Made by a program: the position numbers and the translations under genes. Positions 23,330-31,958 of a stretch of 59,245 nucleotides of DNA are shown here, one piece after another. The notes under the pieces were generated by a model, which was not told the origin of the DNA, did no database searches, and worked only from the letters and a program-made list of their open reading frames with translations. The stretch is from Micromonospora sp. RP3T (GTDB lineage Bacteria > Actinomycetota > Actinomycetes > Mycobacteriales > Micromonosporaceae), in the NCBI RefSeq assembly GCF_003027925.1, contig NZ_PYPS01000043.1, positions 1 through 59,245 of the forward strand, written 5' to 3'. Numbering within the stretch: the first letter of the stretch is position 1; the number at the start of each line of letters is the position of its first letter.

Positions 23330-24448
23330 TCAGCGGCCGGCGCGGGCCGCCACGGCGGTGTCCGGCTGGTCGGCGAACGCGCCGTCCAGGCCCAGGCCGA
23401 AGAAGAGTTCGTACTCGGACGTGATGTCACCGCGCGCGTTCGGGTCGGCGCCGAGCCGGAAGTCGACCGGCAGGAACTGGTTCTCGGCGCGGAACGTCCA
23501 GGCGTGCACCACCAGGTGCAACCGGTGCGCGTCCCGGATCACCGAGGTCGGCGCCGACAGCCGGCCGGCGGCGTCGCGAGGCACGATCAGGTTCTTGTTC
23601 AGGCCGACGCCGTCGGCGTACCGGGACACCCAGGCCAGGCCCGCGGCGGTGGCCAGATCGGCGTAGGTCCGGCGGTCCCCGGCCGCGGTGAAGTCGTAGG
23701 GTGCGCCGGTCGCGTCCATGAGCTGCACCAGCCGGACGTCGGTCATCGTGTCGAGCTTGCGCAGGTTGGCGGTCTCGAAGCTCTGCACGAAGACCGGATC
23801 GTCGCGGTGGGTCAGCTTGTTCCGCCGGAGCGTCGCGACCAGCGGCTCCTCCAGCGCGCGCCCGATCGACGCGAAGTAGGTCGGGTGCTTCGTCTCCGGG
23901 TAGATGCCGATGGTCCGGCCGCGCGCCTTCGACTCGGCCCGCGCCAGGTCGATGACCTCCTGGAACGTCGGGATCTCGAACCGGCCGTCGAACGCGGTGT
24001 TGGTCACCCGCACCTGGGGCAGCCGCTCCTTGGCGCGCAGCGTCTTCAGCTCGGCGAGCGTGAAGTCCTCGGTGAACCAGCCGGTCACCGCCAACCCGTC
24101 GATGGTCTTCGTGGCCCGGCGGGCGGCGAACTCGGGGTGGGCCGCCACGTCCGTCGTACCGGAGATCTCGTTCTCGTGCCGGGCGACCAGGACGCCGTCC
24201 TTCGTCGACACCAGGTCCGGCTCGATGAAGTCGGCGCCCTGCCGGATCGCGAGCCGGTAGGACTCCAGGGTGTGCTCCGGGCGGTAGCCGCTCGCGCCGC
24301 GATGACCGATCACGATCGGCCGTGGGGTCGCGCGGGGACGCTCGGCACGCGGGTCCGGGCCGGCCTGGGCGGCCACGGCCGGCACCACCACGGCCGCGGC
24401 CGCGAGCAGCGCGCCGGCCACGCCGAGGGCAGAAAGGGTACGTCGCAA
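23330..24448 (-). CDS. Secreted glycerophosphodiester phosphodiesterase
   Basis: The 372-residue protein starts with TTG 24448, six bases after AGGAGA, and has a signal peptide (RRTLSALGVAGALLAAAAVV). The GDPD domain begins with VIGHRGASGYRPEHT (catalytic His and Arg, Glu) and continues with FIEPDLVSTKDGVLVARHE (Glu-Asp metal ligands, second His). IYPETKHP and the C-terminal HAWTFRAENQ are family-typical. It should hydrolyse glycerophosphodiesters, such as lipid headgroups or teichoic-acid fragments, outside the cell, releasing glycerol-3-phosphate. It is divergent from ktrB with only 46 bp between. Confidence 0.93.
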   Translation of the reverse strand: MRRTLSALGVAGALLAAAAVVVPAVAAQAGPDPRAERPRATPRPIVIGHRGASGYRPEHTLESYRLAIRQGADFIEPDLVSTKDGVLVARHENEISGTTDVAAHPEFAARRATKTIDGLAVTGWFTEDFTLAELKTLRAKERLPQVRVTNTAFDGRFEIPTFQEVIDLARAESKARGRTIGIYPETKHPTYFASIGRALEEPLVATLRRNKLTHRDDPVFVQSFETANLRKLDTMTDVRLVQLMDATGAPYDFTAAGDRRTYADLATAAGLAWVSRYADGVGLNKNLIVPRDAAGRLSAPTSVIRDAHRLHLVVHAWTFRAENQFLPVDFRLGADPNARGDITSEYELFFGLGLDGAFADQPDTAVAARAGR

Positions 24449-24494
24449 CGCCGTCTCCTGTCGTCGATGGGTACGCACAGCAGACCCGGCGTGG

Positions 24495-25889
24495 TTGACG
24501 TCCAGTTGGTCGGTTCCTGACCTGCCGGTGAATCTCCGGACGGAAGATGACCTGGTGCGCCGCCTGCTCCGGAAGCCGGTCCGGCTGGTGCCGCTCGGAT
24601 TCCTGGCGGTGATCCTGGTCGGCACCGGGCTGCTCATGCTGCCCTGGGCCACCCGTACGCAGCACTGGACGCCGTTCGAGACCGCGCTCTTCACGTCCAC
24701 CTCGGCGGTCTCGGTGACCGGCCTGGCGGTGACCGACACCCCGAACTACTGGACCGACGTCGGGCTCGTGATGATCACCGTCCTCACGCAGCTCGGCGGT
24801 CTCGGCATCCTGACCGGCGCGTCCCTGCTGATCCTGGCTGTCTCCCGTCAGCTCGGACTGCGCAACCGGCTGCTGGTGCAGGCCGAGACCGCCGAGTTCG
24901 GCCTCGGCGACGTACGCCGGCTGCTGCTCCGCATCGCGGCCACCGTCTTCGTCACCGAGGCGCTGATGACCGCCGTGGTCGGCGGGCGTTTCTGGCTGGC
25001 CTACGACTACCCGCCGGGGCGGGCGCTCTGGTACGCGGTGTTCCACTCGGTCCAGGCGTTCAACAACGGCGGCTTCGCGCTCTACTCCGACGGGCTGGTC
25101 GCCTTCGCCCGGGACCCGTGGGTGGCGTTGCCGCTCAGCGCCGGGGCGATCATCGGCGGGCTCGGCTTCCCGGCGCTGTTCGAGGCGTTCCGGGAATGGC
25201 GTCGGCCGGGCGGCTGGGCGGTCGCCACCAAGCTCACCGTCTGGGGCAGTCTGGTGCTCACCGCCGGCGGCTTCGGTTACCTGCTGCTGGCCGAGTGGAC
25301 CAACCCGGACACGATCGGCCGGTTCGACGTGCCGGGCAAGGTGCTGGCGGCGTTCACCCAGATCGCGCTGAGCCGCACCGGCGGCTACGACGTCATCCAC
25401 GTCGGGCAACTCACCGAGGAGAGCTACCCGATGCTCATCGGGCTGATGTTCATCGGTGGCGGCAGCGCCAGCACCGCCGGCGGCATCAAGGTCTCCACGT
25501 TCTTCCTGCTCGGCTTCGCGATCTGGGCGGAGCTGCGCGGCGAGCCGGACACCACGGTCGGGCACCGCCGGGTGTCCCCGGCCAGCCAGCGGCAGGCGCT
25601 GACGGTCGCGCTGCTCAGCGTGGCGCTGGTGGCCGCCGGCACGGTCGGCCTGATCGCGTTGACCGCGCACATCCGCTTCTACGCCGCGCTCTTCGAGGTC
25701 ACCTCCGCGTTCAGCACCACCGGTCTGACCGTCGGCCTCACCCAGCGGCTGCCGGCGCCCGGCCAGTACGTGCTGACCGCGCTCATGTACATCGGTCGGA
25801 TCGGCCCGCTCACGCTCGGCTCGGCGATCGCGTTGAACACCCGACGACGTCTGTACCGCTACCCGGAGGAGCAACCCATTGTCGGCTAG
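24495..25889 (+). CDS. ktrB: Potassium transporter, TrkH/KtrB family
   Basis: The protein (up to 464 residues) has four repeated M1-P-M2 units with selectivity-loop glycines at AVSVTGLAV, FNNGGFAL, SRTGGYDV and FSTTGLTVG, diagnostic for the SKT superfamily. It is the K+-conducting membrane subunit. The start is unsure: TTG 24495 opens the frame, while GTG 24528 or GTG 24555 (with GGAAGA upstream) would begin closer to the first helix (RLVPLGFLAVILVG). The ktrA gene overlaps its end. No c-di-AMP (ydaO) riboswitch fits in the 46-bp upstream gap. Confidence 0.92.
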   Translation: MTSSWSVPDLPVNLRTEDDLVRRLLRKPVRLVPLGFLAVILVGTGLLMLPWATRTQHWTPFETALFTSTSAVSVTGLAVTDTPNYWTDVGLVMITVLTQLGGLGILTGASLLILAVSRQLGLRNRLLVQAETAEFGLGDVRRLLLRIAATVFVTEALMTAVVGGRFWLAYDYPPGRALWYAVFHSVQAFNNGGFALYSDGLVAFARDPWVALPLSAGAIIGGLGFPALFEAFREWRRPGGWAVATKLTVWGSLVLTAGGFGYLLLAEWTNPDTIGRFDVPGKVLAAFTQIALSRTGGYDVIHVGQLTEESYPMLIGLMFIGGGSASTAGGIKVSTFFLLGFAIWAELRGEPDTTVGHRRVSPASQRQALTVALLSVALVAAGTVGLIALTAHIRFYAALFEVTSAFSTTGLTVGLTQRLPAPGQYVLTALMYIGRIGPLTLGSAIALNTRRRLYRYPEEQPIVG

Positions 25890-26547
25890 ACACACGGACG
25901 ACACCGGTGTCGTCGTGATCGGCCTGGGCCGGTTCGGCCACCACCTCGCCGGCTCGCTGGCGCGCCTCGACCACGAGGTGCTCGCCATCGACCGGGACCC
26001 GGCCCGGGTCCAGCGGTGGTCGGCGGAGCTGGACCGGGTGGTGCAGGCGGACGCCACCGAGGAGACGGCGTTGCGGCAGCTCGGCGTGGCGGACTTCGGT
26101 CGGGTGGTGGTGGCCATCGGCGCCTCGGTCGAGGCGAGCGTGCTCACCGTGCTGGCCCTGGCCGAGCTGGGCGTCCCGCAGATCTGGGCGCGGGCCACGT
26201 CGGACAAACACGCCAAGATTCTGCACTCGGTCGGCGCGCACCACGTGGTGTTCCCGGAGGCGGAGACCGGTGAGCGGGTCGCCCACCTGATCGTCAGCCG
26301 GATGCTCGACTTCATCGAGTTCGGCGACGACTTCGCCATCGCCAAGGTACGGGTGCCCGCGCCGCTTGTCGGACGCGCGCTGCGCGAGCTGTCCCCGCAC
26401 GACCGGTACGGGGTGATGGTGGTCGGCGCGAAGCTGCCCGGCCAGCCGTTCCGCTACGCCGGGCCGGAGACGGTGCTGGCGCCGGAGAGCGTGCTCATCG
26501 TGGAGGGCAGCATCACCCAGGTGCAACGCTTCGCGGCGCTGACCTGA
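25879..26547 (+). CDS. ktrA: KtrA/TrkA-type regulatory subunit of the potassium transporter
   Basis: A 222-residue RCK protein: N-terminal Rossmann fold with VVVIGLGRFGHHLAGSL (GxGxxG, about residues 11-27), D at the end of beta-2 (AIDRDP) and DATEE, then an RCK_C domain (from about 145, AIAKVRVPAPLVGRALREL). It forms a cytoplasmic ring on KtrB and gates it by nucleotide binding. Start TTG 25879, eight bases after GGAGGA, overlapping ktrB by 11 bases. Confidence 0.93.
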   Translation: MSARHTDDTGVVVIGLGRFGHHLAGSLARLDHEVLAIDRDPARVQRWSAELDRVVQADATEETALRQLGVADFGRVVVAIGASVEASVLTVLALAELGVPQIWARATSDKHAKILHSVGAHHVVFPEAETGERVAHLIVSRMLDFIEFGDDFAIAKVRVPAPLVGRALRELSPHDRYGVMVVGAKLPGQPFRYAGPETVLAPESVLIVEGSITQVQRFAALT

Positions 26548-26584
26548 CCGGCGCGGACTCCGACCCGACCGTCAGCCCTTCGGT

Positions 26585-26608
26585 CCCTTGCCCTTGCCCT
26601 TGCCCTTG
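26585..26608 (-). repeat. (CCCTTG)4 tandem repeat downstream of the kinase gene
   Basis: Four perfect hexamers follow the stop of the kinase gene on its transcribed side. In another frame of the minus strand they read (Gly-Lys)n, continuing the Lys/Gly-rich tail of the kinase. Confidence 0.85.
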
Positions 26609-26633
26609 CCGTGCCCACCCCCCTTCGGCTGTT

Positions 26634-28265
26634 TCACTTCCCTTTTCCCTTACCGCTCTCCTTGCCGCCCTTGCCCTTCGGCTTCGGCGGCTCGGCCTTC
26701 GGTTTCGGCGCCGGCTTCGCCCTGGTCGGAGCGCTCTTCGCGGCCGGCTTGGCGGCCGGCTTGACCGGCGCCTTCGTCGTCTTCGTCGGCGCGGTGGTGA
26801 TCGGCACCGAGCCGGCGATGCCCGACACCTGCACGCCGCACGTGCTGTTGTCGAGTTTGAACTCCACCGGCAGCGTGTTGCTGCCGGTGTAGCGCCCGCT
26901 CAAGGTGAGCTTCGTCGACGCGCCCGGCGCCAGCGTCGCGTCCGGCTTCGGGGCCGCCACCGACACGGTGCGCCCCACCTGCCGGACCGGCGGCTGCGCC
27001 GCGGTGACCGCCTGCTTACCGGGGAAGCTGAAGCTCATCGTCCAGCCGCGCAGCTCCCGGGGGCCGGTGTTGGTCAGCGTCAGCTCGGCGGAGAAATCCT
27101 TGCCGGTGTCGCGGCGCAGCGAGTAGTCGACCGCGCAGGGCACCGGCTCGGGCAGGCCCATCGACGCCTCGGTCGGCTCCACCCCGCCGCTGGCCGGGCT
27201 CCGCGACGTCAGCCCCCACATCGTCGCGGTCACCGCGAGCAGACCGGCGGCGGCCACCCCGGCCTCCACCTTGCGCCGCCGGGCCGCCGCCCCCCGGGTC
27301 CGGGTGCGGATCGCCGAGTACGGCACCGCGTCGGTCGCCGCCGACCAGGGCAGGATGGTGGTGCCGGCGTTCGCCATCAACGCCGGGTCGATGCCGCCGA
27401 ACGCCGGTGACACCGGCACGATCGACGCGATCCCCACCGCCTCGGCGAGCGTACGGGCCACCTCGGCGGTGGGCGGGCGGTCCTCGGGGCGCTTCGCCAG
27501 GCACCGGTGCACCAGTTCGGCGACCTGGCCGGGAAGGCCGGGCACCGGCGGCATCGGGTCCGGGTCGTGGTACATGTGCGCGCGCAGCATCTCGGTGGTG
27601 GTGCTGGCCTGCCACGGCAGCCGGCCGGTGAGCATCCGGTAGAGCAGCAGGCCGACCGCGTAGATGTCGGTGGCGGGCGAGACGTGGCCGTTGTCCAGCC
27701 GTTCCGGGGCCAGGTAGGCGGGCGTGCCGAGCAACGCGCCGTCCGGTCCCTTGTCGCTCTCCCCCACCAGCGCCGAGATCCCGAAGTCGACGACCTTCAC
27801 GCCGGTCCCGGTGAGCATCACGTTGCCGGGTGTGACGTCCCGGTGCACCACGCCCCGGGCGTGCGCGGTGGCCAGCGCGGAGGCGACCTCCGCGCCGATG
27901 GTCAGCGCCTCCCGCCAGGGCAGTTGCCCGTCCCGGCCGAGCCGGCTGCTGAGCGGGCCGCCGTCGACCAGCTCCATGACCACGTACGGCACGGTCAGCC
28001 CGACCTGGACGGACTCGCCGTAGTCGTACACGTTGGTGATGTTGGGGTGGCAGAGCCGCGCGGCGGCCTGCGCCTCGACGCGGATCCGGTGCCGGAACGC
28101 CTTGTCGCTGGCGAGCCGGGAGGCGAGCACCTTGACCGCCACCTGCCGGCCGAGCACCTCGTCGTAGCCGCGCCAGACCACCGACATGCCGCCGGCGCCC
28201 AACTGCTCGACCAGGCGGTACCGCTCACCGAGCAGTTGCACGCCGTTCCTGACCGGTCCACCCAT
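26634..28265 (-). CDS. Transmembrane Ser/Thr protein kinase with extracellular CBM2-like domain
   Basis: The 543-residue protein has a Hanks-type kinase domain (about 16-280): glycine loop LGAGGMSVVWRG, VAVKVL lysine, catalytic HRDVTPGN, metal-binding DFG in VVDFGIS and YLAPERL. A membrane helix follows (about 335-355, GVAAAGLLAVTATMWGL). The outer part holds a ~100-residue domain opening with CAVDYSL and closing with NSTCGV, including LTNTGPRELRGWTMSFSFPG, matching the fold of carbohydrate-binding module 2. The two Trp usually on the cellulose-binding face are absent. The tail is Lys/Pro/Ala/Gly rich. It probably senses a wall or glycan ligand. Start ATG 28265. A different frame continues the tail past the stop (see findings). 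Confidence 0.9.
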   Translation of the reverse strand: MGGPVRNGVQLLGERYRLVEQLGAGGMSVVWRGYDEVLGRQVAVKVLASRLASDKAFRHRIRVEAQAAARLCHPNITNVYDYGESVQVGLTVPYVVMELVDGGPLSSRLGRDGQLPWREALTIGAEVASALATAHARGVVHRDVTPGNVMLTGTGVKVVDFGISALVGESDKGPDGALLGTPAYLAPERLDNGHVSPATDIYAVGLLLYRMLTGRLPWQASTTTEMLRAHMYHDPDPMPPVPGLPGQVAELVHRCLAKRPEDRPPTAEVARTLAEAVGIASIVPVSPAFGGIDPALMANAGTTILPWSAATDAVPYSAIRTRTRGAAARRRKVEAGVAAAGLLAVTATMWGLTSRSPASGGVEPTEASMGLPEPVPCAVDYSLRRDTGKDFSAELTLTNTGPRELRGWTMSFSFPGKQAVTAAQPPVRQVGRTVSVAAPKPDATLAPGASTKLTLSGRYTGSNTLPVEFKLDNSTCGVQVSGIAGSVPITTAPTKTTKAPVKPAAKPAAKSAPTRAKPAPKPKAEPPKPKGKGGKESGKGKGK

Positions 28266-28336
28266 GGTCGGTGCAGTTGCCCGAAGTGGCCCCGGCTACA
28301 CCTGAGCTGTCGGAATCGGTCAGAAACATCACTCGA

Positions 28337-29890
28337 TCAGGCGGTCGCGAGGAGTTGGTCCACCGGGGCGTAGTCGTCCGTCAGCACCCGCGCGTCCCCG
28401 ATCCACTCGGCGGTCGCCGCCTCGTCGAGCAGCTCGGCCGGCTCCGGGAGCGGCTTCAGGCCGGGCGGGATCGCGGCCAGCGGCAGCGGCGCGTCCGAGG
28501 CGACGATCAGGAAGTTCGCGCCCTGCCGGCCGTCGACCGCGTCCGGCGGGGCGATCAGCGCGACGTGGTCGAACACCGCGGAGACGGTGGCCAGCTCGGC
28601 CCGGATGAACCGGCCCGGCGGGTAGTCGATGACGTTCTGCACGTAGATCCCGTCCGGGCGGAGCACCCGGCGGATGTCGGCGGCCATCTCCCGGGTGGCC
28701 AGGTGCCACGGCACCACCAGGTGGCCGAACGCGTCACCGACGATGAAGTCCCGGCTGTCGGTCGGCTCGGCGCGCAGCAGCACCCGGGCGTCACCCACCC
28801 GGGCGGTCAGCTCCGGGCCGGTCCGCAGGCCCAGCTCCCGCCGGTCCAGCTCGACCAGGCCGCCGTCGACCTCGAAGACCAGGTTGTCGGTGCCCGGCCG
28901 GGTGGCGGCCAGGTAACGCGGCACGGTGAAGCCGCCGCCGCCCAGGTGCAGCGCGTCCATCCGCTGCTCCGCCGGCCGCGCCACGTCCGCGACCAGGCCG
29001 ATCCACTGGGTGTACGCGTACTCCAGGTGTCTCGGGTCGGTCAGGTCGACGTAGGAGTGCTGGGCCGAGTTGAGGTAGAGCGTGCGCCCGTCCGTCCGGT
29101 CCGGGGCCGCCTCGACCCGGGCGCAGTGGTAGGCGGTCTCCACGTCGCACGGGTTCGGCGCCGCCGCGCTGAGCCCCGCGGCGGCGAGCCCGATCAGCGC
29201 CAGCGCCGCCTTGACCCGGCCCGGCGTGGACAACGCCGTGCCGGAGCGTCGCCGCAGCCAGAACCCGAGCGCCAACCCGGTCACGCCGAGCACCGCGGCC
29301 AACGCCAGCACGATCACCGAGCTGGGCAGCGCCGCCACCAGAATGAAGCCGGTGCCCAGCGTGGCGGTGATGCCGCCGAGCGTGCCGATGCTGGACAACT
29401 TGCCCACCACCTGACCGGTGCGGCGCAGGTCGGCGAGCTGGAGCTTCACCACCAGCGGGGTGATCGCGGCCAGCAGCGCGGCCGGCAGCAGCACGGTCAG
29501 CGCCGTCAGCAGCAGCACCGCGCTCGCCGCGCCGCCGCGCAGCGCCTCGCCGGCGTACCTGACGATGGGCAGGGTGACCGCGGTGGCGATGCCGGCCAGC
29601 ACCAGCGCGGGGGCGAGCAGGGCGCGCGGGTCCCGCCGGTCGGCGAGCCACCCGCCCATCCACGCCCCGTACGCGATGGCGGCCAGCGCCATGCCGATGA
29701 CCGAGCTGGTCACCTGGAGCGTCACCCCGACGTACGGGCCGACCAGGCGCAGCGCGACGGTCTCCAGCACCAGCACCGCCCCGCTGGAGAGGAAGACCAG
29801 GAAGGCGGCCAACCCGTTCGGCAGGGCCCGGGGCGGGGCCGGCGTCTCGGTCGCCGGCGCGGTGACGAAATCGGACGATGTGCTGCTCAC
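28337..29890 (-). CDS. Fused MFS-like / spermidine-synthase-like membrane protein
   Basis: The 517-residue protein has an N-terminal membrane half of about eight helices (from LAAFLVFLSSGAVLVLET to about 240) and a C-terminal Rossmann domain of spermidine-synthase type: YLNSAQHSYVDLTDP, then ALHLGGGGFTVPRYLAA as motif I and VFEVDGGLVELDRREL, then IVGDAFGHLVVP. Proteins of this fused class are common in actinomycetes. Real aminopropyltransferase activity is uncertain. Start GTG 29890. It is 71 bp upstream of the kinase gene in the same direction and may be cotranscribed. Confidence 0.85.
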   Translation of the reverse strand: MSSTSSDFVTAPATETPAPPRALPNGLAAFLVFLSSGAVLVLETVALRLVGPYVGVTLQVTSSVIGMALAAIAYGAWMGGWLADRRDPRALLAPALVLAGIATAVTLPIVRYAGEALRGGAASAVLLLTALTVLLPAALLAAITPLVVKLQLADLRRTGQVVGKLSSIGTLGGITATLGTGFILVAALPSSVIVLALAAVLGVTGLALGFWLRRRSGTALSTPGRVKAALALIGLAAAGLSAAAPNPCDVETAYHCARVEAAPDRTDGRTLYLNSAQHSYVDLTDPRHLEYAYTQWIGLVADVARPAEQRMDALHLGGGGFTVPRYLAATRPGTDNLVFEVDGGLVELDRRELGLRTGPELTARVGDARVLLRAEPTDSRDFIVGDAFGHLVVPWHLATREMAADIRRVLRPDGIYVQNVIDYPPGRFIRAELATVSAVFDHVALIAPPDAVDGRQGANFLIVASDAPLPLAAIPPGLKPLPEPAELLDEAATAEWIGDARVLTDDYAPVDQLLATA

Positions 29891-29926
29891 CGTGGCGAGG
29901 GTACGCGGCGTTCCTGACCGCCCGGG

Positions 29927-30967
29927 TCAGTACATCGAGATGTGAACATGGTTTGTGTGGTCGGCGGCCGGACTGCCGCCCCCGCTGTACGCCCGCCAGC
30001 CGGTGTTCGGCATCCAGATCTGCCGGTACCAGATCACGTACATGATGCCGAGCCGGCCCGCGTTGCTCTTCGCCCAGTTGGCGAGGCTGTCGCCGTACGA
30101 CTTGTCGCCGCCGGTCGCGGTCTTGTCCTCGAAGCCGCCGCTGGCGGCGGAGAAGTCACAGGCCCGCCCCTTGGGGTGCTCGCCCCCGCCGCCGCTGCGG
30201 TGGCAGGACGCGTACCGCTTGTACCCGGCGGCCTGGGCCTGCTGGAGCATGTGCAGCGTGCGTGGCGTGATGCAGCCGTCGGCCGGCGTCGGGTCGCTCA
30301 CCGAGCAGGACTCCGACGGCCACGAGCCGTCCGAGTTGCGCGGCGCCGGCCTGGCCGACGAGGAGCTGCCGCTGAAGCCGGAGCCGGCGCCGGAGCTGAC
30401 CTTGGCGAGCGCGACCTCGGCGTCCTTCTTCTTCTTGGCCAGCACGGCGAGCTGCTTCTGCTGCTCGCGCACCTCGGCGTCGAGGGCCAGTTTCGACTCG
30501 CTCGCCTCGGCCTTCGCGGCGGCCAGGTCACGGAGCCGCTTGCTGTCCCGCTGGGCCATCATGTCCAGCTCGGCGGCCCGGTGCAGGAAGTCGTCCGGCC
30601 CGGAGGCGGCCAGCAGCATCGACGCCGGGGTCAGCCGGCCCTGCCGGTACGACTGCACGGCCACCTCACCGGCCTGGGCGGTCAGCCCGACCAGGCGCGC
30701 CTCGATGTCCTTCAGCTGGGCGGCCAGCGCGGTCTGCCGGCGCTTGGAGTTGTCCAGCCGGTTCTTCGCCTCGATGTGGCCCTTCGCCGCGGCCTCCAGC
30801 GCGTCCCGGAGCTTCTTGCTGCCGCCCTCGTCGGGGGCGTTCGGGCTGGGCGCGGCGGCGGCCGGGCCGGCGGTGGCGACGCCGGCGCCGAGCAGCACGG
30901 CCGTCGCGGCGAGCAGCGCGAGCAGCGACCGGCGGACGCGCCGGCCGGTGAGCCTGGTCCTGGGCAC
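29927..30967 (-). CDS. Secreted coiled-coil protein with M15-like (ARB_07466-type) peptidase domain
   Basis: The 346-residue protein starts at GTG 30967 after AAGGAC and has a signal peptide (RRSLLALLAATAVLLGAG...). Residues about 45-185 form a coiled coil as in NlpC/P60 wall hydrolases (KDIEARLVGLTAQAGEVAVQ; REQQKQLAVLAKKKKDAEVA). The C-terminal domain carries HPKGRACD (HxxGxxxD) and NHVHISMY (HxH), the zinc motif of M15/LAS peptidases, plus four Cys likely in disulfides. It should trim peptidoglycan peptides outside the membrane or be a regulator of such enzymes. The earlier in-frame start at 31120 lacks a signal peptide. Confidence 0.87.
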   Translation of the reverse strand: MPRTRLTGRRVRRSLLALLAATAVLLGAGVATAGPAAAAPSPNAPDEGGSKKLRDALEAAAKGHIEAKNRLDNSKRRQTALAAQLKDIEARLVGLTAQAGEVAVQSYRQGRLTPASMLLAASGPDDFLHRAAELDMMAQRDSKRLRDLAAAKAEASESKLALDAEVREQQKQLAVLAKKKKDAEVALAKVSSGAGSGFSGSSSSARPAPRNSDGSWPSESCSVSDPTPADGCITPRTLHMLQQAQAAGYKRYASCHRSGGGGEHPKGRACDFSAASGGFEDKTATGGDKSYGDSLANWAKSNAGRLGIMYVIWYRQIWMPNTGWRAYSGGGSPAADHTNHVHISMY

Positions 30968-31148
30968 GTGAGGGTCCTTCCGTCGACCGCCGGCCCCCGA
31001 TTCGACCGTGCGCGGCGGCGGCTCCACCGGCGCCGGGCGGCGGCCTGCTGGCGGAGACCGCCGGTCACGATACCGGACCGGACACGCCGCGCCAGGCCGG
31101 TGACCGCCCGGGACACGCAACGTCGACGCAGCGTGCCGCCGTCGACGC

Positions 31149-31958
31149 TCAGCGTGCCAGCAGCGCCGCGTACACCTCGTCCCAGATCTCCCCGCTGGCC
31201 GCGACCAGCAGGCCCCGACCCTCGTCGGCCGGGTGGTAGTCGGTGCCGTCGAAGCGGCGGGCCACGCCGCCGGCCTCCCGCACCAGCAGCGTGCCGGGGG
31301 TGTGGTCCCACGGCAGCGTGCGCCAGAACAGCACGAACTGCTGCGCGCCGGTGAGCACGTCGAGGTATTCCCGGCCGGCGCAGTGCTGGCCGGGCAGCAG
31401 CTCGCCGATCCGGCGGCCCCCGGCCTCGACGTCGCGGCGGAAGTCGGCGGGCAGGAACTTCGTCATCGCGGTGCCGCGCAACGCGCCCGCCTCGGGCATC
31501 GGCCGGTCGGGCCGGACGGGCGTGCCGTCCAGCCGGGTGCCCGCGCCGAGCCGGCCGGCCGCCATCGTGTCGTCGAGCGGGTCGTAGACCCAGGACGCCG
31601 CCGGTACGCCGTCGGTGAGCAGCGCCACCATCAACGCGAACGGCCGCTTCCCGGCGGCGAAGTTGGCGGTGCCGTCGACCGGGTCGACCAGCCAGACGTC
31701 ACCGCCGCCGCGCAGGTGCCGGAGCAGGCCCGGATCCTCGGCGACGCCCTCCTCGCCGACCACCACCGAGCCGGGACGCAACCGCCGCAGCCCGTCGGCG
31801 ATGAGCTTCTCGGCCTCGCGGTCGGCGACGGTGACCACCTCGCCGGGCGCCTTCTCGGAGATGTCGGACGGGTCGAGCCGACGGAACATCGGCACCACGA
31901 CCTCGGCCGCGGCCTCCCGCAGCAGCCCGGCGACGTCGTCCAGCAGGGGGTCAGCCAC
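31149..31958 (-). CDS. Inositol monophosphatase family protein
   Basis: The 269-residue enzyme shows the Li+-sensitive phosphatase motifs: EEGVAEDPG (metal Glu), WLVDPVDGTANF (DPxDGTxNF) and WDHTPGTLLVREAGG near residue 218. It should dephosphorylate inositol phosphate, histidinol phosphate or a related sugar phosphate. GTG 31958 overlaps the end of the response-regulator gene by eight bases, so it is the last gene of the SpoIIE/kinase/regulator operon; why a phosphatase of this type sits there is unclear. Confidence 0.9.
   Translation of the reverse strand: MADPLLDDVAGLLREAAAEVVVPMFRRLDPSDISEKAPGEVVTVADREAEKLIADGLRRLRPGSVVVGEEGVAEDPGLLRHLRGGGDVWLVDPVDGTANFAAGKRPFALMVALLTDGVPAASWVYDPLDDTMAAGRLGAGTRLDGTPVRPDRPMPEAGALRGTAMTKFLPADFRRDVEAGGRRIGELLPGQHCAGREYLDVLTGAQQFVLFWRTLPWDHTPGTLLVREAGGVARRFDGTDYHPADEGRGLLVAASGEIWDEVYAALLAR

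Noticed and set aside
24449..24494. c-di-AMP (ydaO-type) riboswitch before the potassium transporter genes
   Set aside because: Only 46 bp separate ktrB from the divergent gene, too short for the aptamer, and no conserved elements are seen.
23427..26345. 972-codon minus-strand frame across the GDPD and Ktr genes
   Set aside because: It runs through three genes with clear motifs in other frames.
28271..29917. 548-codon plus-strand frame opposite the spermidine-synthase-like gene
   Set aside because: It consists of Arg/Gly/Gln/His filler; the minus strand encodes membrane helices and a Rossmann fold.
30968..31148. ydaO-type riboswitch before the M15-like wall hydrolase
   Set aside because: The 181-bp gap shows none of the conserved aptamer segments I would expect, only GC-rich sequence.
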